A stretch of DNA of 64,000 nt from CBDHFN01 sp965262605. GTDB taxonomy: Bacteria > Pseudomonadota > Alphaproteobacteria > JASGCL01. Where the stretch lies: positions 1,612,001-1,676,000 of the forward strand of contig CBDHFN010000003.1 in the NCBI GenBank assembly GCA_965262605.1. The letters run 5' to 3'. Shown here piece after piece: positions 23,797 to 33,597 of this stretch (position 1 is its first letter; the number at the start of each line of letters is the position of its first letter). Made by a program: the position numbers and the translations under genes. Below the pieces are notes generated by a model. It was not told the origin of the DNA. It did no database searches and saw nothing but the letters and a program-made list of their open reading frames with translations.

Positions 23797-24765
23797 ATGT
23801 TATTACAAAATAAGCCAAGCTGGTATTTGCCCGAGTCCCAAGCGAGTGACGAAAAAATATTTTTAAATCGCCGAACATTTGCCAAAGGTTTAGTTGCAAG
23901 TTCTTTAATTGCACCTTTGGGCGCGATTGCTGATGAATCATACACGAATGCAACCAAAAAATATTATCCCGCGAAGGAAAACCCCAATTTTCTGCTTGAA
24001 AAAACACAACGAAAAATTCTTACCAAGGAATTAGATTTTGCATCTTATAATAATTTTTATGAATTTGGGTCGCATAAGTCAATTGCGGCGGCTTCACAAA
24101 AAATGAAGGCGCACCCTTGGGAAATTGAAATTTCCGTTGAAGGAGGCGCAAAAAAAACATTCGCAATTGAAGATATTATTAAGAAAATTGGGCTGGAAAC
24201 CCGCGTATATCGCTTTCGTTGCGTGGAGACTTGGGCAATGACGGTGCCATGGGTTGGGTTTCCATTAAATAAACTTTTGGCATTATTTGAAGGCAATGCG
24301 AATACGAAGTTGGTGTCTTTTCTGACCGCAACGCAACCTGATGCAATGCCGGGCTTAAAAGAGCCATGGTATCCTTGGCCTTATCGGGAAAATTTAGAAT
24401 TAGCCGAAGCTAAAAATGATTTAGCTTTTGTGGCAGTTGGCGCATATGACAAACCGCTTGGCAATCAAAATGGCGCGCCATTGCGCTTAGTCTTACCTTG
24501 GAAATATGGATTTAAAAATATCAAATCTATTAATAAAATTATTTTTACCGATACTCATAAAAAAAGCTTTTGGGAAGAAGTGCAAGGGAGCGAATATGGT
24601 TTTTATGCCAATATCAACCCCAAAGTCTCGCATAAACGCTGGTCGCAAGCCAATGAAAAACTTTTGGGCAGTGGCGAATCACAACCTACGCTGCTTTATA
24701 ATGGTTATGAAGAACATGTCGCAAGCCTTTACAAAGATAAACCGCAAGATATTTTATTTTTCTAA
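23797..24765 (+). CDS. msrP: Periplasmic methionine sulfoxide reductase, molybdopterin catalytic subunit
   Basis: A 322-residue Tat-exported molybdoenzyme that repairs oxidised methionines in envelope proteins. The Tat signal is NRRTFAKGLVASSLIAPLGA near residues 26-45. Catalytic domain features: DFASYNNFYEFGSHK near 85, YRFRCVETWAMTVPWVGFPL near 140 with the molybdenum-ligand cysteine, and GAPLRLVLPWKYGFKNIKSI near 230. The start ATG has AAGGAAATTATTA upstream and a promoter that excludes earlier codons. The usual haem membrane partner MsrQ is not adjacent. Confidence 0.93.
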   Translation: MLLQNKPSWYLPESQASDEKIFLNRRTFAKGLVASSLIAPLGAIADESYTNATKKYYPAKENPNFLLEKTQRKILTKELDFASYNNFYEFGSHKSIAAASQKMKAHPWEIEISVEGGAKKTFAIEDIIKKIGLETRVYRFRCVETWAMTVPWVGFPLNKLLALFEGNANTKLVSFLTATQPDAMPGLKEPWYPWPYRENLELAEAKNDLAFVAVGAYDKPLGNQNGAPLRLVLPWKYGFKNIKSINKIIFTDTHKKSFWEEVQGSEYGFYANINPKVSHKRWSQANEKLLGSGESQPTLLYNGYEEHVASLYKDKPQDILFF

Positions 24766-24773
24766 AAATCATA

Positions 24774-26336
24774 ATGCCCAATATCAACCCCGATGCCCCA
24801 GACCAAGAATTAATAGCGCGCGCAGTTGAAAATATTCATAACGGGGTTTTTGTTGCCAATATCGCGCAAATTTTATTTGCCCGTAATAAATTTAGCATGG
24901 CAATTAATCTTTTATTGCAATATCCGCAAATTACCAAAGAATTTGATTATTTAGTGGCGATTTGCAAGGCTTATTACGCCCTTAAAGATTACGCAAATGC
25001 GATGATTTTTAATGATAAGGCAATGTTATTAAAAAAAGATGCTGATATTTTAATGATGCGCGGGCATATTACCAAACGCAAAAGCGATTATAAATCTTCC
25101 GAATTATCTTATATTGAAGCCATCGGCTTAACCAATGATGCGAAGTTATTAGCTGACTTATATGATTTTTTGGGGCATGTTCAAATTTTCCAACTTAAAT
25201 TTGCTGAAGCGCAAAGCAATTACCAAAAAGCTTTATCTTATCAACCAAACCACAAAAGCGCAATAATTCATATTGTAAACGGCTTAAATCGGGCGGGACA
25301 ATATAAAGAATCTTATGAAAAAGGCATATTTTTTGCCCAAAAATACGGGGACGCGCCATTAATGTCCATTAATATTGCCATGTCTCTTATGTCTTGCGGG
25401 CATTTTACGCAAGCTTGGGAATATTTTAAGCATCGGTTTGAAACCCCTTATTATAGCGCATTCAAACGCCCCTATCATTGCCCCATTTGGCAAGGCGAAT
25501 CCTTATTGGGAAAAAAACTTATAATTCAAGCCGAACAAGGTATCGGCGACCAATTAATTTTTAGCGGATTTTTACGGCATTTACCCAAAGATTGCACAAT
25601 TTATTATGCGTGTGAGCCAAGGTTTAAGGATTTATTCGCCTTTGCTTTTTCGCATATCACCATGATTCCTGAATTTTACGACAAAGAAGCCCAAGCCGCC
25701 AAAGAATTTAATTGCGATTATTATATTCCCATTTGTTCGTTGCCGATGGCATTAAAATTAAACGATAACCGCTTACAAAATCCACCATTTTTACCATTTG
25801 ACAAGGCACAACGCGATGTTTTGCGATATATAATTCGCAAAAAAACTAATAAGCCTTATTTGATTGGTATAGCATGGTGGTCTTTGGCAGTAAAATTGGG
25901 GGGCATTGATTATCGCGACCGATTAATTGCTTTGCCGTTATTAATTGAAACTATCCTTAATAAATCACCCGCGGGGCGTGAAAATACGGCATTAGTCTCC
26001 TTGCAATATAATAAAGACCCTAATGATGAAATTATGGCTCTTGCCAAGCAACGCAATTACCCAATTTATTGCGAATCAACGATTAACAACCGATTTGACC
26101 TTCAAGGTTTAGCAAGTTTAACGATGGCAGTAGATGAAGTAGTCGCGATTCATCAATCAATAGTGCATTTTTCGGGGGCTTTGGGGCAAAAATGCACGGT
26201 GCTTTTGCCGTATTATTCCAATTGGCAATATCAAGCTTCCGATGAAAATTTAATTTGGTATCAAAGCGTAAAAATTCACCGAAAAAACCACCCCGATGAA
26301 TCATGGGAATCGGCATTAAGTCGCCTTAAATTATAA
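24774..26336 (+). CDS. TPR-containing glycosyltransferase-like protein
   Basis: A 520-residue cytoplasmic protein. Residues 1-215 are tetratricopeptide repeats (ICKAYYALKDYANAMIFNDKAMLL, AEAQSNYQKALSYQPNHKSAIIH). The C-terminal half is a GT-B-like domain with EQGIGDQLIFSGFLRHLP near 250, the typical loop of TPR glycosyltransferases related to heptosyltransferases. DQHDNSI-type text is replaced by VVAIHQSIVHFSGALGQKCTVLLP near 455. It resembles the protein at 58502-59989. It starts nine bases after msrP and may be cotranscribed. Acceptor unknown; surface glycan or flagellin are candidates. Confidence 0.78.
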   Translation: MPNINPDAPDQELIARAVENIHNGVFVANIAQILFARNKFSMAINLLLQYPQITKEFDYLVAICKAYYALKDYANAMIFNDKAMLLKKDADILMMRGHITKRKSDYKSSELSYIEAIGLTNDAKLLADLYDFLGHVQIFQLKFAEAQSNYQKALSYQPNHKSAIIHIVNGLNRAGQYKESYEKGIFFAQKYGDAPLMSINIAMSLMSCGHFTQAWEYFKHRFETPYYSAFKRPYHCPIWQGESLLGKKLIIQAEQGIGDQLIFSGFLRHLPKDCTIYYACEPRFKDLFAFAFSHITMIPEFYDKEAQAAKEFNCDYYIPICSLPMALKLNDNRLQNPPFLPFDKAQRDVLRYIIRKKTNKPYLIGIAWWSLAVKLGGIDYRDRLIALPLLIETILNKSPAGRENTALVSLQYNKDPNDEIMALAKQRNYPIYCESTINNRFDLQGLASLTMAVDEVVAIHQSIVHFSGALGQKCTVLLPYYSNWQYQASDENLIWYQSVKIHRKNHPDESWESALSRLKL

Positions 26337-26423
26337 AATTAAATTCTTTATTTTATTGCATTTAATTATTAAGGTAATTATATTGGTAAATCAAAGAATT
26401 ACCCTTATTATTTAGGAAAAAAC

Positions 26424-27110
26424 ATGGCGCGAATTTTACTTATTGAAGATAATATTAATATCGCAGAATTAATAAAAGAACATGTTGCGCATCATTGCCA
26501 TTTTCCTACTGATTGGGTAAGTAATTTAAGTGATGCTAGAATCAACTTAACAAATCATCAATATGATGTTGTTTTACTTGATATAATGCTTTCAGATGGT
26601 TCGGGTTTTGATTTTATTTCCCATATAAAAAAATCACAAGACACAAAAATAATTATTATTACTGCCCGCGATAAAGTAAGCGATAAAATTCGTGGTTTGG
26701 ATTTAGGCGCAGATGATTATTTGATAAAACCATTTGATTTCAAGGAGTTAATTGCACGAATTAAAGCAGTATTGCGCCGCAACACTCAAAACACCCCTCA
26801 AATTTTAGAATTTTTTGATTGTATATTTTCTTTGGAAGAAAAAACCGCCCATGATGCCAACGGCAAGCTTATTGCGCTTACCGCCAAGGAATGGGTGATT
26901 TTAGATTTATTTTTGCATAACCCCAATAAAACTATTACCCGCAGCATGATTGAGAATGCTTTATATGATATGGATAGTTTTATTGAAAGTAATGTCATTG
27001 ATGTTTTAATTTCAAGAATTCGCAAAAAAATTCATAAAAACTCCATAAAAACCATTCGTGGCATAGGATTCAGATGGGGTGGTGGCGCAAATGCAGAATA
27101 TAAGCAGTAA
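26424..27110 (+). CDS. OmpR-family response regulator
   Basis: A 228-residue two-component response regulator. The receiver domain has acidic residues in LLIEDN, the phospho-acceptor Asp53 in VVLLDIMLSDGSG, and Lys in LIKPFDFKEL near 105. The C-terminal winged helix spans about 130-225 (IALTAKEWVILDLFLHNPNKTITR, then SNVIDVLISRIRKKI). The stop lies inside the beginning of the kinase gene, so the pair is translationally coupled. It is closest in architecture to QseB/PmrA/TctD-type regulators. The target genes are not evident. Confidence 0.93.
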   Translation: MARILLIEDNINIAELIKEHVAHHCHFPTDWVSNLSDARINLTNHQYDVVLLDIMLSDGSGFDFISHIKKSQDTKIIIITARDKVSDKIRGLDLGADDYLIKPFDFKELIARIKAVLRRNTQNTPQILEFFDCIFSLEEKTAHDANGKLIALTAKEWVILDLFLHNPNKTITRSMIENALYDMDSFIESNVIDVLISRIRKKIHKNSIKTIRGIGFRWGGGANAEYKQ

Positions 27111-28452
27111 TTTGCATTTAGCAACAAGGTTAACATTACAAATAGTGGGTGTTTTCTTTGTATTTTTTTTCATCATTAGCATATTTATGGCAAGTTTAAT
27201 CAACAAAGAAGTTGAAGAAAAGTTTGATTTCGCTTTAAGTGAGGCTTCGTATTTAATGTTGCCGATATTGGCTAAAATTAAAGCAAACGATCAAAACAAG
27301 CAATTAATTGATAGTTTTTACTTACAATTTGGCATTGAAGAAAATATTGAATTTGCTTTAATTACCGCAAATGCCGATGTTATATTATTTTCAAACGGAT
27401 TTCCCATCTTAGATAAATCAGTGATGCTTCGCGAAATTATCGGTAATAACCCCAATAAATGGCAAAAACTTACAACCATAAAAAATATAAAATATCTTTT
27501 TTATCGTAATTTGCCATATGATGATATTTTAGTCGTTGCCGAAACAAACGAAGAGCGAAGCGAATATTATCGCAAAACAATAAAAACATTTATTTTACCA
27601 TTGTTATTGTTGATTCCGATAATTGGTGGCATGGTTTATTTTATTACAAAATATAGTTTGCGACCAATATTGCAAGTAAGCGATAAAATTCGGCATAATA
27701 ATATTAATAATTTGCAAATTATTACCATGGATAATCCACCACCCGATATTGTCCCCATTATTGATTCATTCAATGATTTAATCCAAAAAATTAAAGAAGC
27801 CATGGCGCAAGAATCTTTATTTGCCGCCAACAGCGCCCACGAATTACGCACACCGCTTAGCATCATGTTATTGCAAATTGATGCGATATTATTGCAAAAA
27901 AAACCAAATTACGCCAAATTAGAATCGCTGAAAACCCAAATAATTCAAATGAGCAACATGTTGCAAAAATTATTACAATTATCTAAAATTCATCATATTC
28001 ACATACAAAATAATCAACGAAATAATTTATGCTATTTGATAAATTTAGTAGTTAGCCAAATGAGCGAACCCCATAAATTTATCTGCATATTACCTGATAA
28101 GCCAGTATTTTCAAATATTGACATAGAATCTTTTTGTTTAATTTTAAGAAATTTATGCGAAAATGCTTACCAACACGGCGATAAAAATCAAGATATTATT
28201 GTAGAATTAGAAGAAAATGGCAAATTATCGGTAATAAACCACGGAAAAATCGTTAATATTAATGAATTTCAGACTTATTTCACATATTTTTCAAAATCTT
28301 CAGAATCACAAGGGCACGGCTTAGGGTTAGCCATTATCTATAATATAATAAAAATTTATAATTTAAGCTATGAAATTATATCCCCTGCGCCATTCATTAA
28401 TTCTGGATTAAAGTTTTCAATTAACTTTACAATAAAACCCCATGATAATTAA
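27091..28452 (+). CDS. Two-component sensor histidine kinase
   Basis: A 453-residue membrane kinase paired with the preceding regulator. Transmembrane segments at about residues 16-38 and 165-186 bracket a periplasmic sensor region of about 125 residues without recognised fold. Then come a HAMP-like linker, the H box SAHELRTPLSIML near 249, the N box LCENAYQHGD near 355 and the G box GHGLGLAII near 407. ATG 27091 is preferred, overlapping the regulator by 20 bases; GTG codons at 27079 and 27082 are alternatives. Its 3' end overlaps the convergent cysN by 36 bases. Confidence 0.9.
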   Translation: MQNISSNLHLATRLTLQIVGVFFVFFFIISIFMASLINKEVEEKFDFALSEASYLMLPILAKIKANDQNKQLIDSFYLQFGIEENIEFALITANADVILFSNGFPILDKSVMLREIIGNNPNKWQKLTTIKNIKYLFYRNLPYDDILVVAETNEERSEYYRKTIKTFILPLLLLIPIIGGMVYFITKYSLRPILQVSDKIRHNNINNLQIITMDNPPPDIVPIIDSFNDLIQKIKEAMAQESLFAANSAHELRTPLSIMLLQIDAILLQKKPNYAKLESLKTQIIQMSNMLQKLLQLSKIHHIHIQNNQRNNLCYLINLVVSQMSEPHKFICILPDKPVFSNIDIESFCLILRNLCENAYQHGDKNQDIIVELEENGKLSVINHGKIVNINEFQTYFTYFSKSSESQGHGLGLAIIYNIIKIYNLSYEIISPAPFINSGLKFSINFTIKPHDN

Positions 28453-29730
28453 TATTTTTTTCAAAAAACTTTTATTTTGTTTTTCTTGATTTAATATTTT
28501 AGTTTCAATAATTCCCGCGCCAATCGTATCGTTATTTTCCAAATCAATCATGATAAAATTTCCGGTTGATTTGATATTTTTGAAATTATCAATTGGAATG
28601 GATTTATGGGTAAAAATTTCCACAAAAGCAATTTCATTGGGTTGAATGATATTGCAAATTTCGGGATAAAAATCTTGCATATTTATTCGGTAATTAATGG
28701 ATTTAACCTCGGCTTGAAGGTGCAAAGCTCCAATTTTTAGCATAAATTTATAATTTTCGGTAATGCTTTTATTATTTAGATTAATAACATACCCCTTAAA
28801 ATAATTTGTAATATTTGGAATAAAATTTGGATTAACAATTAAACTGCCCCGTGAAATATCAATATCTTTATTTAAAACCAAAATGACGGATTGCCCTTTA
28901 TGTGCACTTGGCAATTGCTTTTCACCCTGCCAAATTTCTTTAATTAACGCGTGATGATGCGATGGCATAATTACGACTTCATCGCCAACCGATATTGCGC
29001 CATTATTAACCATGCCCGCATAGCCACGAAAATTTTCATTGGGGCGAATAGTTCTTTGCACCCAAAATCTAAAAACTTCGGAATTTTCTTCGGGTATTTT
29101 TAATTCCAACAGATAATCCATCAAATTTTTTGCTTTGTTCCACGGCATTTTATCGGAATTTTTCGTAATATTTTCACCATTTCTTGCGCTTATCGGCAAA
29201 AAATAAACCGATTCAAATTCAAACTTATTGCAATGAAGCTGAATTTGCGCAATAATTTTTTCAAATATTTCTTGCGAATAAACTATTTTATCCATTTTAT
29301 TCACGCAAATTACCAAATTTTTTACGCGCATTAAATTTAAAATATATAAATGGCGCATTGTTTGGGTTGTAATATTGCGGCTAGCATCAATCAACAAAAT
29401 GGCGCAATCGGCATTGGACGCACCACAAGTGTTATTGCGGGTGTATTCTTCATGACCGGGCGTATCAGCAACAATAAATTTTCGGTTTTTATATGCAAAA
29501 AAACGATATGCAACATCAATGGTAATGCCTTGTTCTTGTTCCGATTGCAAACTATCCGTCAATAAAGCCAAATCAAGATTTTCATTATTCGTGCCAAATT
29601 TTTCGGTTAATTTAATCAATGATTGCAATTTATCAAGGGGGATATTGTCTGTTTCATACAAAATCCGACCCAAAAGGCTTGATTTACCATCATCAACCGA
29701 CCCGCAAATAACTAAATTTAATAAATCCAT
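28417..29730 (-). CDS. cysN: Sulfate adenylyltransferase, GTPase subunit
   Basis: A 437-residue EF-Tu-like GTPase that drives ATP sulfurylase CysD. The G1 loop is GSVDDGKSSLLGRI near residue 9, G2/G3 region LQSEQEQGITIDVAYRF then ADTPGHEEYTRN, and G4 NKMD. It ends after the third beta-barrel domain, so there is no fused CysC APS kinase. ATG 29730 follows AAGGATATTTTTAAA, directly after cysD. The C-terminus overlaps the convergent histidine kinase gene. Confidence 0.94.
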   Translation of the reverse strand: MDLLNLVICGSVDDGKSSLLGRILYETDNIPLDKLQSLIKLTEKFGTNNENLDLALLTDSLQSEQEQGITIDVAYRFFAYKNRKFIVADTPGHEEYTRNNTCGASNADCAILLIDASRNITTQTMRHLYILNLMRVKNLVICVNKMDKIVYSQEIFEKIIAQIQLHCNKFEFESVYFLPISARNGENITKNSDKMPWNKAKNLMDYLLELKIPEENSEVFRFWVQRTIRPNENFRGYAGMVNNGAISVGDEVVIMPSHHHALIKEIWQGEKQLPSAHKGQSVILVLNKDIDISRGSLIVNPNFIPNITNYFKGYVINLNNKSITENYKFMLKIGALHLQAEVKSINYRINMQDFYPEICNIIQPNEIAFVEIFTHKSIPIDNFKNIKSTGNFIMIDLENNDTIGAGIIETKILNQEKQNKSFLKKILIIMGFYCKVN

Positions 29731-29731
29731 T

Positions 29732-30625
29732 TTAAAAATATCCTTGTATTTTTTTGTTTTCCATGGCATTCGCGCTGTCTGCATCAATTAATCTGCCGTT
29801 TCGTTCAGAATATTTGGAATGTTCAAGTTCAACAAGAATTTCGTTAAGATTTTCGGCATCACTTAAAATTCCAGCCGTTAAGGGTTGACATCCCAAGGTG
29901 CGAAACCTAATTTTTTTTATCAGAATTTCTTCATGCGTAAGCGCAGGCATTAATACAGGGTCATAACAAAAAATTTGCCCATTACGGATAATTACTTGCC
30001 TTTTTTTTGCAAAATATAACGGCACTATGGCGATATTTTCGCGGGCAATATATTGCCAAATATCCAATTCAGTCCAATTGGACAATGGAAATACGCGCAT
30101 TGATTCGCCTTTTTGCTTAGTGCCATTATATAAATTCCATAATTCTGGTCTTTGCCGATTAGGAATCCATTGATGAAGATGGTTGCGATGAGAAAAAATC
30201 CGCTCTTTAGCCCGCGCTGCGTCTTCATCGCGTCTTGCGCCACCAAAAGCGCAATCAAATTCATGCAAATTTAAAGCTTGCTTTAACGCATCGGTTTTCA
30301 TCGCATTCGTATAAACATCACTATTATGGGTTAAGGGGCTTATGCCACGGGCAATTGCCTCTTTATTTTGATAAATTATCATTTTAATTTTAGTTTTTTG
30401 CGCAATTTCATCACGAAATTGTATCATTTCACGAAATTTATACCCCGTGTCTATATGCAAAATTGGAAAAGGCGGCAATGCTGGATAAAATGCCTTAATC
30501 GCCAAATGCAAAAGCACTGATGAATCTTTACCAATAGAATACATCATAACGGGATTCTGGCTTTGCGCCACAGCTTCACGAAAAATATAAATCGCTTGTG
30601 ATTCTAAAATATCTAAATGGTTCAT
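29732..30625 (-). CDS. cysD: Sulfate adenylyltransferase, catalytic subunit
   Basis: A 297-residue PP-loop ATP pyrophosphatase that forms adenylyl sulfate (APS) from ATP and sulfate with CysN. PP-loop: YSIGKDSSVLLHL near residue 30. FGGARRDEDAARAKER near 130 and FPLSNWTELDIWQYI near 185 are hallmark segments. It begins immediately after the cysH stop and ends just before cysN, so the operon order is cysH-cysD-cysN. Length is normal. Confidence 0.95.
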   Translation of the reverse strand: MNHLDILESQAIYIFREAVAQSQNPVMMYSIGKDSSVLLHLAIKAFYPALPPFPILHIDTGYKFREMIQFRDEIAQKTKIKMIIYQNKEAIARGISPLTHNSDVYTNAMKTDALKQALNLHEFDCAFGGARRDEDAARAKERIFSHRNHLHQWIPNRQRPELWNLYNGTKQKGESMRVFPLSNWTELDIWQYIARENIAIVPLYFAKKRQVIIRNGQIFCYDPVLMPALTHEEILIKKIRFRTLGCQPLTAGILSDAENLNEILVELEHSKYSERNGRLIDADSANAMENKKIQGYF

Positions 30626-31330
30626 TTATTGTCCTTTTGATTGGTGAATACCGCATTCTTTGGCGGAATCTTGTTCCCAACGCCACCGCCCTGCCCGTTC
30701 TGATTCACCGATGGCAACGGGGCTGGTGCATGGGGCGCAACCAATTGATGGATAAGATTGAAAATGCAACTGATTAATGGGGATATTGGAATCTTGGGCG
30801 AATTGCCAAATTTCTTCACGCGAATAGTCAATTATCGGATTAATTTTCCAAATATTATCTTCAAACGAAGCATAATTACAATATTTTCGCGCCAATGAAG
30901 ATTGATTGCGCAAACCACTAATCCAAGTCTTAACGCCACTCAAAGCCAATTTTAAGGGGTAAACTTTACGAATTTCACAGCATTTTTGCCGTTGCGGAAC
31001 GCTATTCTTAAAACCATTAATGCCATTTTGCAAAACATAATCTTGAATTTGCTGGGGATTGGGGTAAAAAGCTTGAATTTTAAGGTTATATTTATCACAA
31101 GTCGCTTGCCAAACTTGGTAAGTTTCTTCAAATAACCGCCCCGTATCCAATGTTATCAACGCAATATCATCGCGAAAATCTTGCGCGATATGATGCGTGA
31201 TATATTGGCATTCCAAACCAAAACTTGTTGAATAAATAATCGGCTTGGGGGCATGGGTAATAATATATTCTAAACGGAGTTTTAAATCCGTATTATTTTC
31301 AAAAAATTCGTTTAATTGTTTTTCATTCAT
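30626..31330 (-). CDS. cysH: Assimilatory APS reductase (CysH family, Fe-S type)
   Basis: A 234-residue PP-loop reductase that forms sulfite from activated sulfate using thioredoxin or glutathione. PP-loop-like STSFGLECQYI near 34. Catalytic cysteine is Cys226 in KECGIH. Cys117-Cys118 (KCCEIRK) and Cys198/Cys201 (CAPC) are the 4Fe-4S ligands found in enzymes that use APS directly, in line with CysN lacking a fused CysC. First gene of cysHDN. The upstream 11-base inverted repeat at 31377-31403 may be its operator. Confidence 0.92.
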   Translation of the reverse strand: MNEKQLNEFFENNTDLKLRLEYIITHAPKPIIYSTSFGLECQYITHHIAQDFRDDIALITLDTGRLFEETYQVWQATCDKYNLKIQAFYPNPQQIQDYVLQNGINGFKNSVPQRQKCCEIRKVYPLKLALSGVKTWISGLRNQSSLARKYCNYASFEDNIWKINPIIDYSREEIWQFAQDSNIPINQLHFQSYPSIGCAPCTSPVAIGESERAGRWRWEQDSAKECGIHQSKGQ

Positions 31331-31376
31331 ATTAGTATATATAAAATATTATTTCATAAATTCAAGAAATATTTTA

Positions 31377-31403
31377 AAATTATAGAATTATTTTCTATAA
31401 TTT
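31377..31403. promoter_or_regulatory. Perfect inverted repeat upstream of cysH (candidate operator)
   Basis: AAATTATAGAA and TTCTATAATTT, 11 bases each, separated by TTATT. It lies 47 bases before the cysH start in the divergent cysH/tauE region. Confidence 0.5.
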
Positions 31404-31593
31404 ACATAATTAAATAATATTTTTCTATTTTAATGGTTTATGGCGAATGTCGTTCTAATTGTCAATAAAAAATAAGGATTTATTTTATAATTTAAGGTGA
31501 AAATTTCTTAAAAATCGGGAATTAAAGAAATTATTTATTGACAAAATCAAAATCATCTATAATTTTAGAATTAATTTCTTGAAAGGTTGAATT

Positions 31594-32451
31594 ATGAGAA
31601 TTTATTTTTTATTTTTAGTTAGTGCATTTATTTTGGCAGTTTTGACATTTTTGGGTTGGAATTTTTATTTCGCCCTTAGCCAAAATTATCAATTTCATTG
31701 GGATATTTTCATCAGCGCGTTTATTGTCGGCTTGTTTGCCCAATTGGTTGATGGCGCGCTTGGCATGGCATATGGGGTTACTTCCACAAGCTTTCTGGTC
31801 GCCAGTGGCTTATCGCCTTTGTCGGCAAGCGCATCGGTGCATGTTGCTGAAATTTTTACAACTGGCGCATCAGGTTTATCGCATTGGCGTTTAGGTAATA
31901 TTGACAAAACTATATTTAAAGCCATTTTATTGCCCGGTGTCTTTGGCGCAATTATCGGCGTTATTTTATTAACTAATTTTGATATTCCACAAATTAAGCC
32001 GTTTATTAATGGTTATTTAATATTGATGGGATTTGTGATAATTTGGAGAATAATTTATAAAACAAAAAAATCCTTGGCAATAAATGTCAAAAAAATCAAA
32101 TATATTGCTATTTTAGGCGGGTTTGTAGATAGCTTAGGTGGTGGTTGGGGACCAATCATGACGGGCAATTTAAGTGCCTTAAAAAATGATACAGCACCGA
32201 AAAACATCATTGGTTCAGTTAATACTAGTGAATTTTTTATCACCTTAGTTTCTGGCATATCATTAAGCTTTTTTACTTTTGGGCAAAATTTAGAATCTAT
32301 TGCTGGCTTAATTATCGGTGGTGTGATTATTGCCCCATTTGCGGCGAAAATTACGCAATATTTCAATCAAAAATATTTTATTTTTATCGGAATTTTTATT
32401 ATTGCCATTAATATTTATGGCTTAGTGCGGTATTTTAAAATAATTGGGTAA
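31594..32451 (+). CDS. TauE/SafE-family membrane exporter (probable sulfite/organosulfonate)
   Basis: A 285-residue inner-membrane protein with about eight hydrophobic segments. Family features: VGLFAQLVDGALGMAYGVTS near residue 46, then SASASVHVAEIFTTGASG, and after a central loop the second repeat GGFVDSLGGGWGPIMTGNL near 180 with NTSEFFITL. Members export sulfite, sulfoacetate or related anions. Its divergent placement from cysHDN supports a sulfur role. GAAAGGTTGAATT precedes the ATG. Confidence 0.87.
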   Translation: MRIYFLFLVSAFILAVLTFLGWNFYFALSQNYQFHWDIFISAFIVGLFAQLVDGALGMAYGVTSTSFLVASGLSPLSASASVHVAEIFTTGASGLSHWRLGNIDKTIFKAILLPGVFGAIIGVILLTNFDIPQIKPFINGYLILMGFVIIWRIIYKTKKSLAINVKKIKYIAILGGFVDSLGGGWGPIMTGNLSALKNDTAPKNIIGSVNTSEFFITLVSGISLSFFTFGQNLESIAGLIIGGVIIAPFAAKITQYFNQKYFIFIGIFIIAINIYGLVRYFKIIG

Positions 32452-32470
32452 TTCAATAAAAAAAACAAAA

Positions 32471-32584
32471 TCATGGTTATTGGATATAATACTAGGCAAA
32501 GAAAAATTTAGGAAGGCAAGCGAACTAGATGTTCGTGCGTTTCTAAATTTTTCTTTAACGAAGTAGAATGCCCAAAATCATGGA
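32471..32584. repeat. MITE-like hairpin repeat, copy A
   Basis: About 114 bases with nested symmetry: outer AAAGAAAAATTTAG/CTAAATTTTTCTTT arms, inner CGAAC/GTTCG arms with loop TAGAT, and a right end TGCCCAAAATCATGG. Its left end is partly diverged from copies B and C. It lies between the convergent tauE and ctaE genes. Confidence 0.8.
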
Positions 32585-32604
32585 TATAAAAAAAATAAAA
32601 AATA

Positions 32605-32718
32605 ACCATCAGTTTGGGTATAATACTAGGCAAAGAAAAATTTAGGAAGGCAAGCGAACTAAATGTTCGTGCGTTTCTAAATTTTTCTTTAACGAAGTAG
32701 AATGTCCAAAATCATGGT
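32605..32718. repeat. MITE-like hairpin repeat, copy B
   Basis: Tandem to copy A with a 134-base offset. Its ends form imperfect terminal inverted repeats: ACCATCAGTTTGGGTATAAT on the left, against a right end whose complement begins ACCATGATTTTGGACATTC. The internal arms match copy A except for loop TAAAT. It ends seven bases after the ctaE stop region. Confidence 0.82.
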
Positions 32719-32725
32719 TATAAAT

Positions 32726-33586
32726 TTAGTGAGCCCCGCCCCACCAATAAACACAAACAAACAAGAACAACCAAACAACATCAACAAAATGCCAATACCA
32801 AGCGGCTGCTTCAAAGCCAAAATGTTGTGTCGGTGTAAAATCGCCTTTAACCGCGCGCACCCAGCAAACAAACAAGAAAATCGTGCCAACTATAACATGA
32901 AAACCATGAAATCCCGTTGCCATAAAAAAGGTAGATGCGTAAATACCATCAACAAACTTAAAAGAACCATGATGATATTCGTAAGCTTGGCAAGCGGTAA
33001 AAATCAACCCCAAAATCCATGAACATAATAAGCCTGTTTTTAAGCCGTTTCTATCGCCTTCACGCAAAGCATGATGCGCCCAAGTTACCGTGCAACCAGA
33101 CAATAATAAAATTAAAGTATTTAATAAAGGCAAATCCCAAGCGTTAAATGTCTCAATTCCTTTGGGGGGCCAGACACCGCCTGTGGCTATCACTCTTAAT
33201 ACTTGTTTTGCTTCGTTAAAAAATAATGACGCATCAAAAAAAGCCCAGAAAAATGCCGAAAAAAACATAACTTCGGACATAATAAATAAGGACATACCAT
33301 AGCGCAAGCCTAATTGCACGACTGGTTTATGGTCACCTGTATTGGCTTCATGAATTACATCTTTCCACCAAAAAAACATGGTTGCTAACACTAAGGCTAA
33401 ACCCGGTATGATTTTGGCATAACCCAAAGATTTTGAAAATGCTTCAAGAGAATGACCAAATAAATCAGGGTGAAATGACCATACCATGCCAAAAGTTAAT
33501 AAAAAACCAGCGATTGAACCCATTAAAGGCCATGGGCTTGGGTTTAATAAGTGATAATCATGTTTTACTTCGTGTGCGTTTGCCAT
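32726..33586 (-). CDS. ctaE: Cytochrome c oxidase subunit III
   Basis: A 286-residue, seven-helix membrane subunit of aa3-type oxidase. Landmarks: HDYHLLNPSPWPLMGS at the N-terminus, FFSAFFWAFFDASLF near 95 (lipid-binding acidic region) and FFMATGFHGFHVIVGTIFL near 225. The ATG at 33586 is preferred since AAAGGA lies five bases upstream; the ATG overlapping the ctaG stop would lack a site. Last gene of the cta operon, with a hairpin repeat immediately beyond its stop. Confidence 0.95.
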   Translation of the reverse strand: MANAHEVKHDYHLLNPSPWPLMGSIAGFLLTFGMVWSFHPDLFGHSLEAFSKSLGYAKIIPGLALVLATMFFWWKDVIHEANTGDHKPVVQLGLRYGMSLFIMSEVMFFSAFFWAFFDASLFFNEAKQVLRVIATGGVWPPKGIETFNAWDLPLLNTLILLLSGCTVTWAHHALREGDRNGLKTGLLCSWILGLIFTACQAYEYHHGSFKFVDGIYASTFFMATGFHGFHVIVGTIFLFVCWVRAVKGDFTPTQHFGFEAAAWYWHFVDVVWLFLFVCVYWWGGAH

Positions 33587-33597
33587 TGGTTGTCCTT

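Noticed and set aside
23797..24765. Sulfite oxidase instead of MsrP
   Set aside because: The Tat signal, FRCVETWAMTVPWVGFPL segment and length match MsrP; there is no sulfite-oxidase dimerisation domain.
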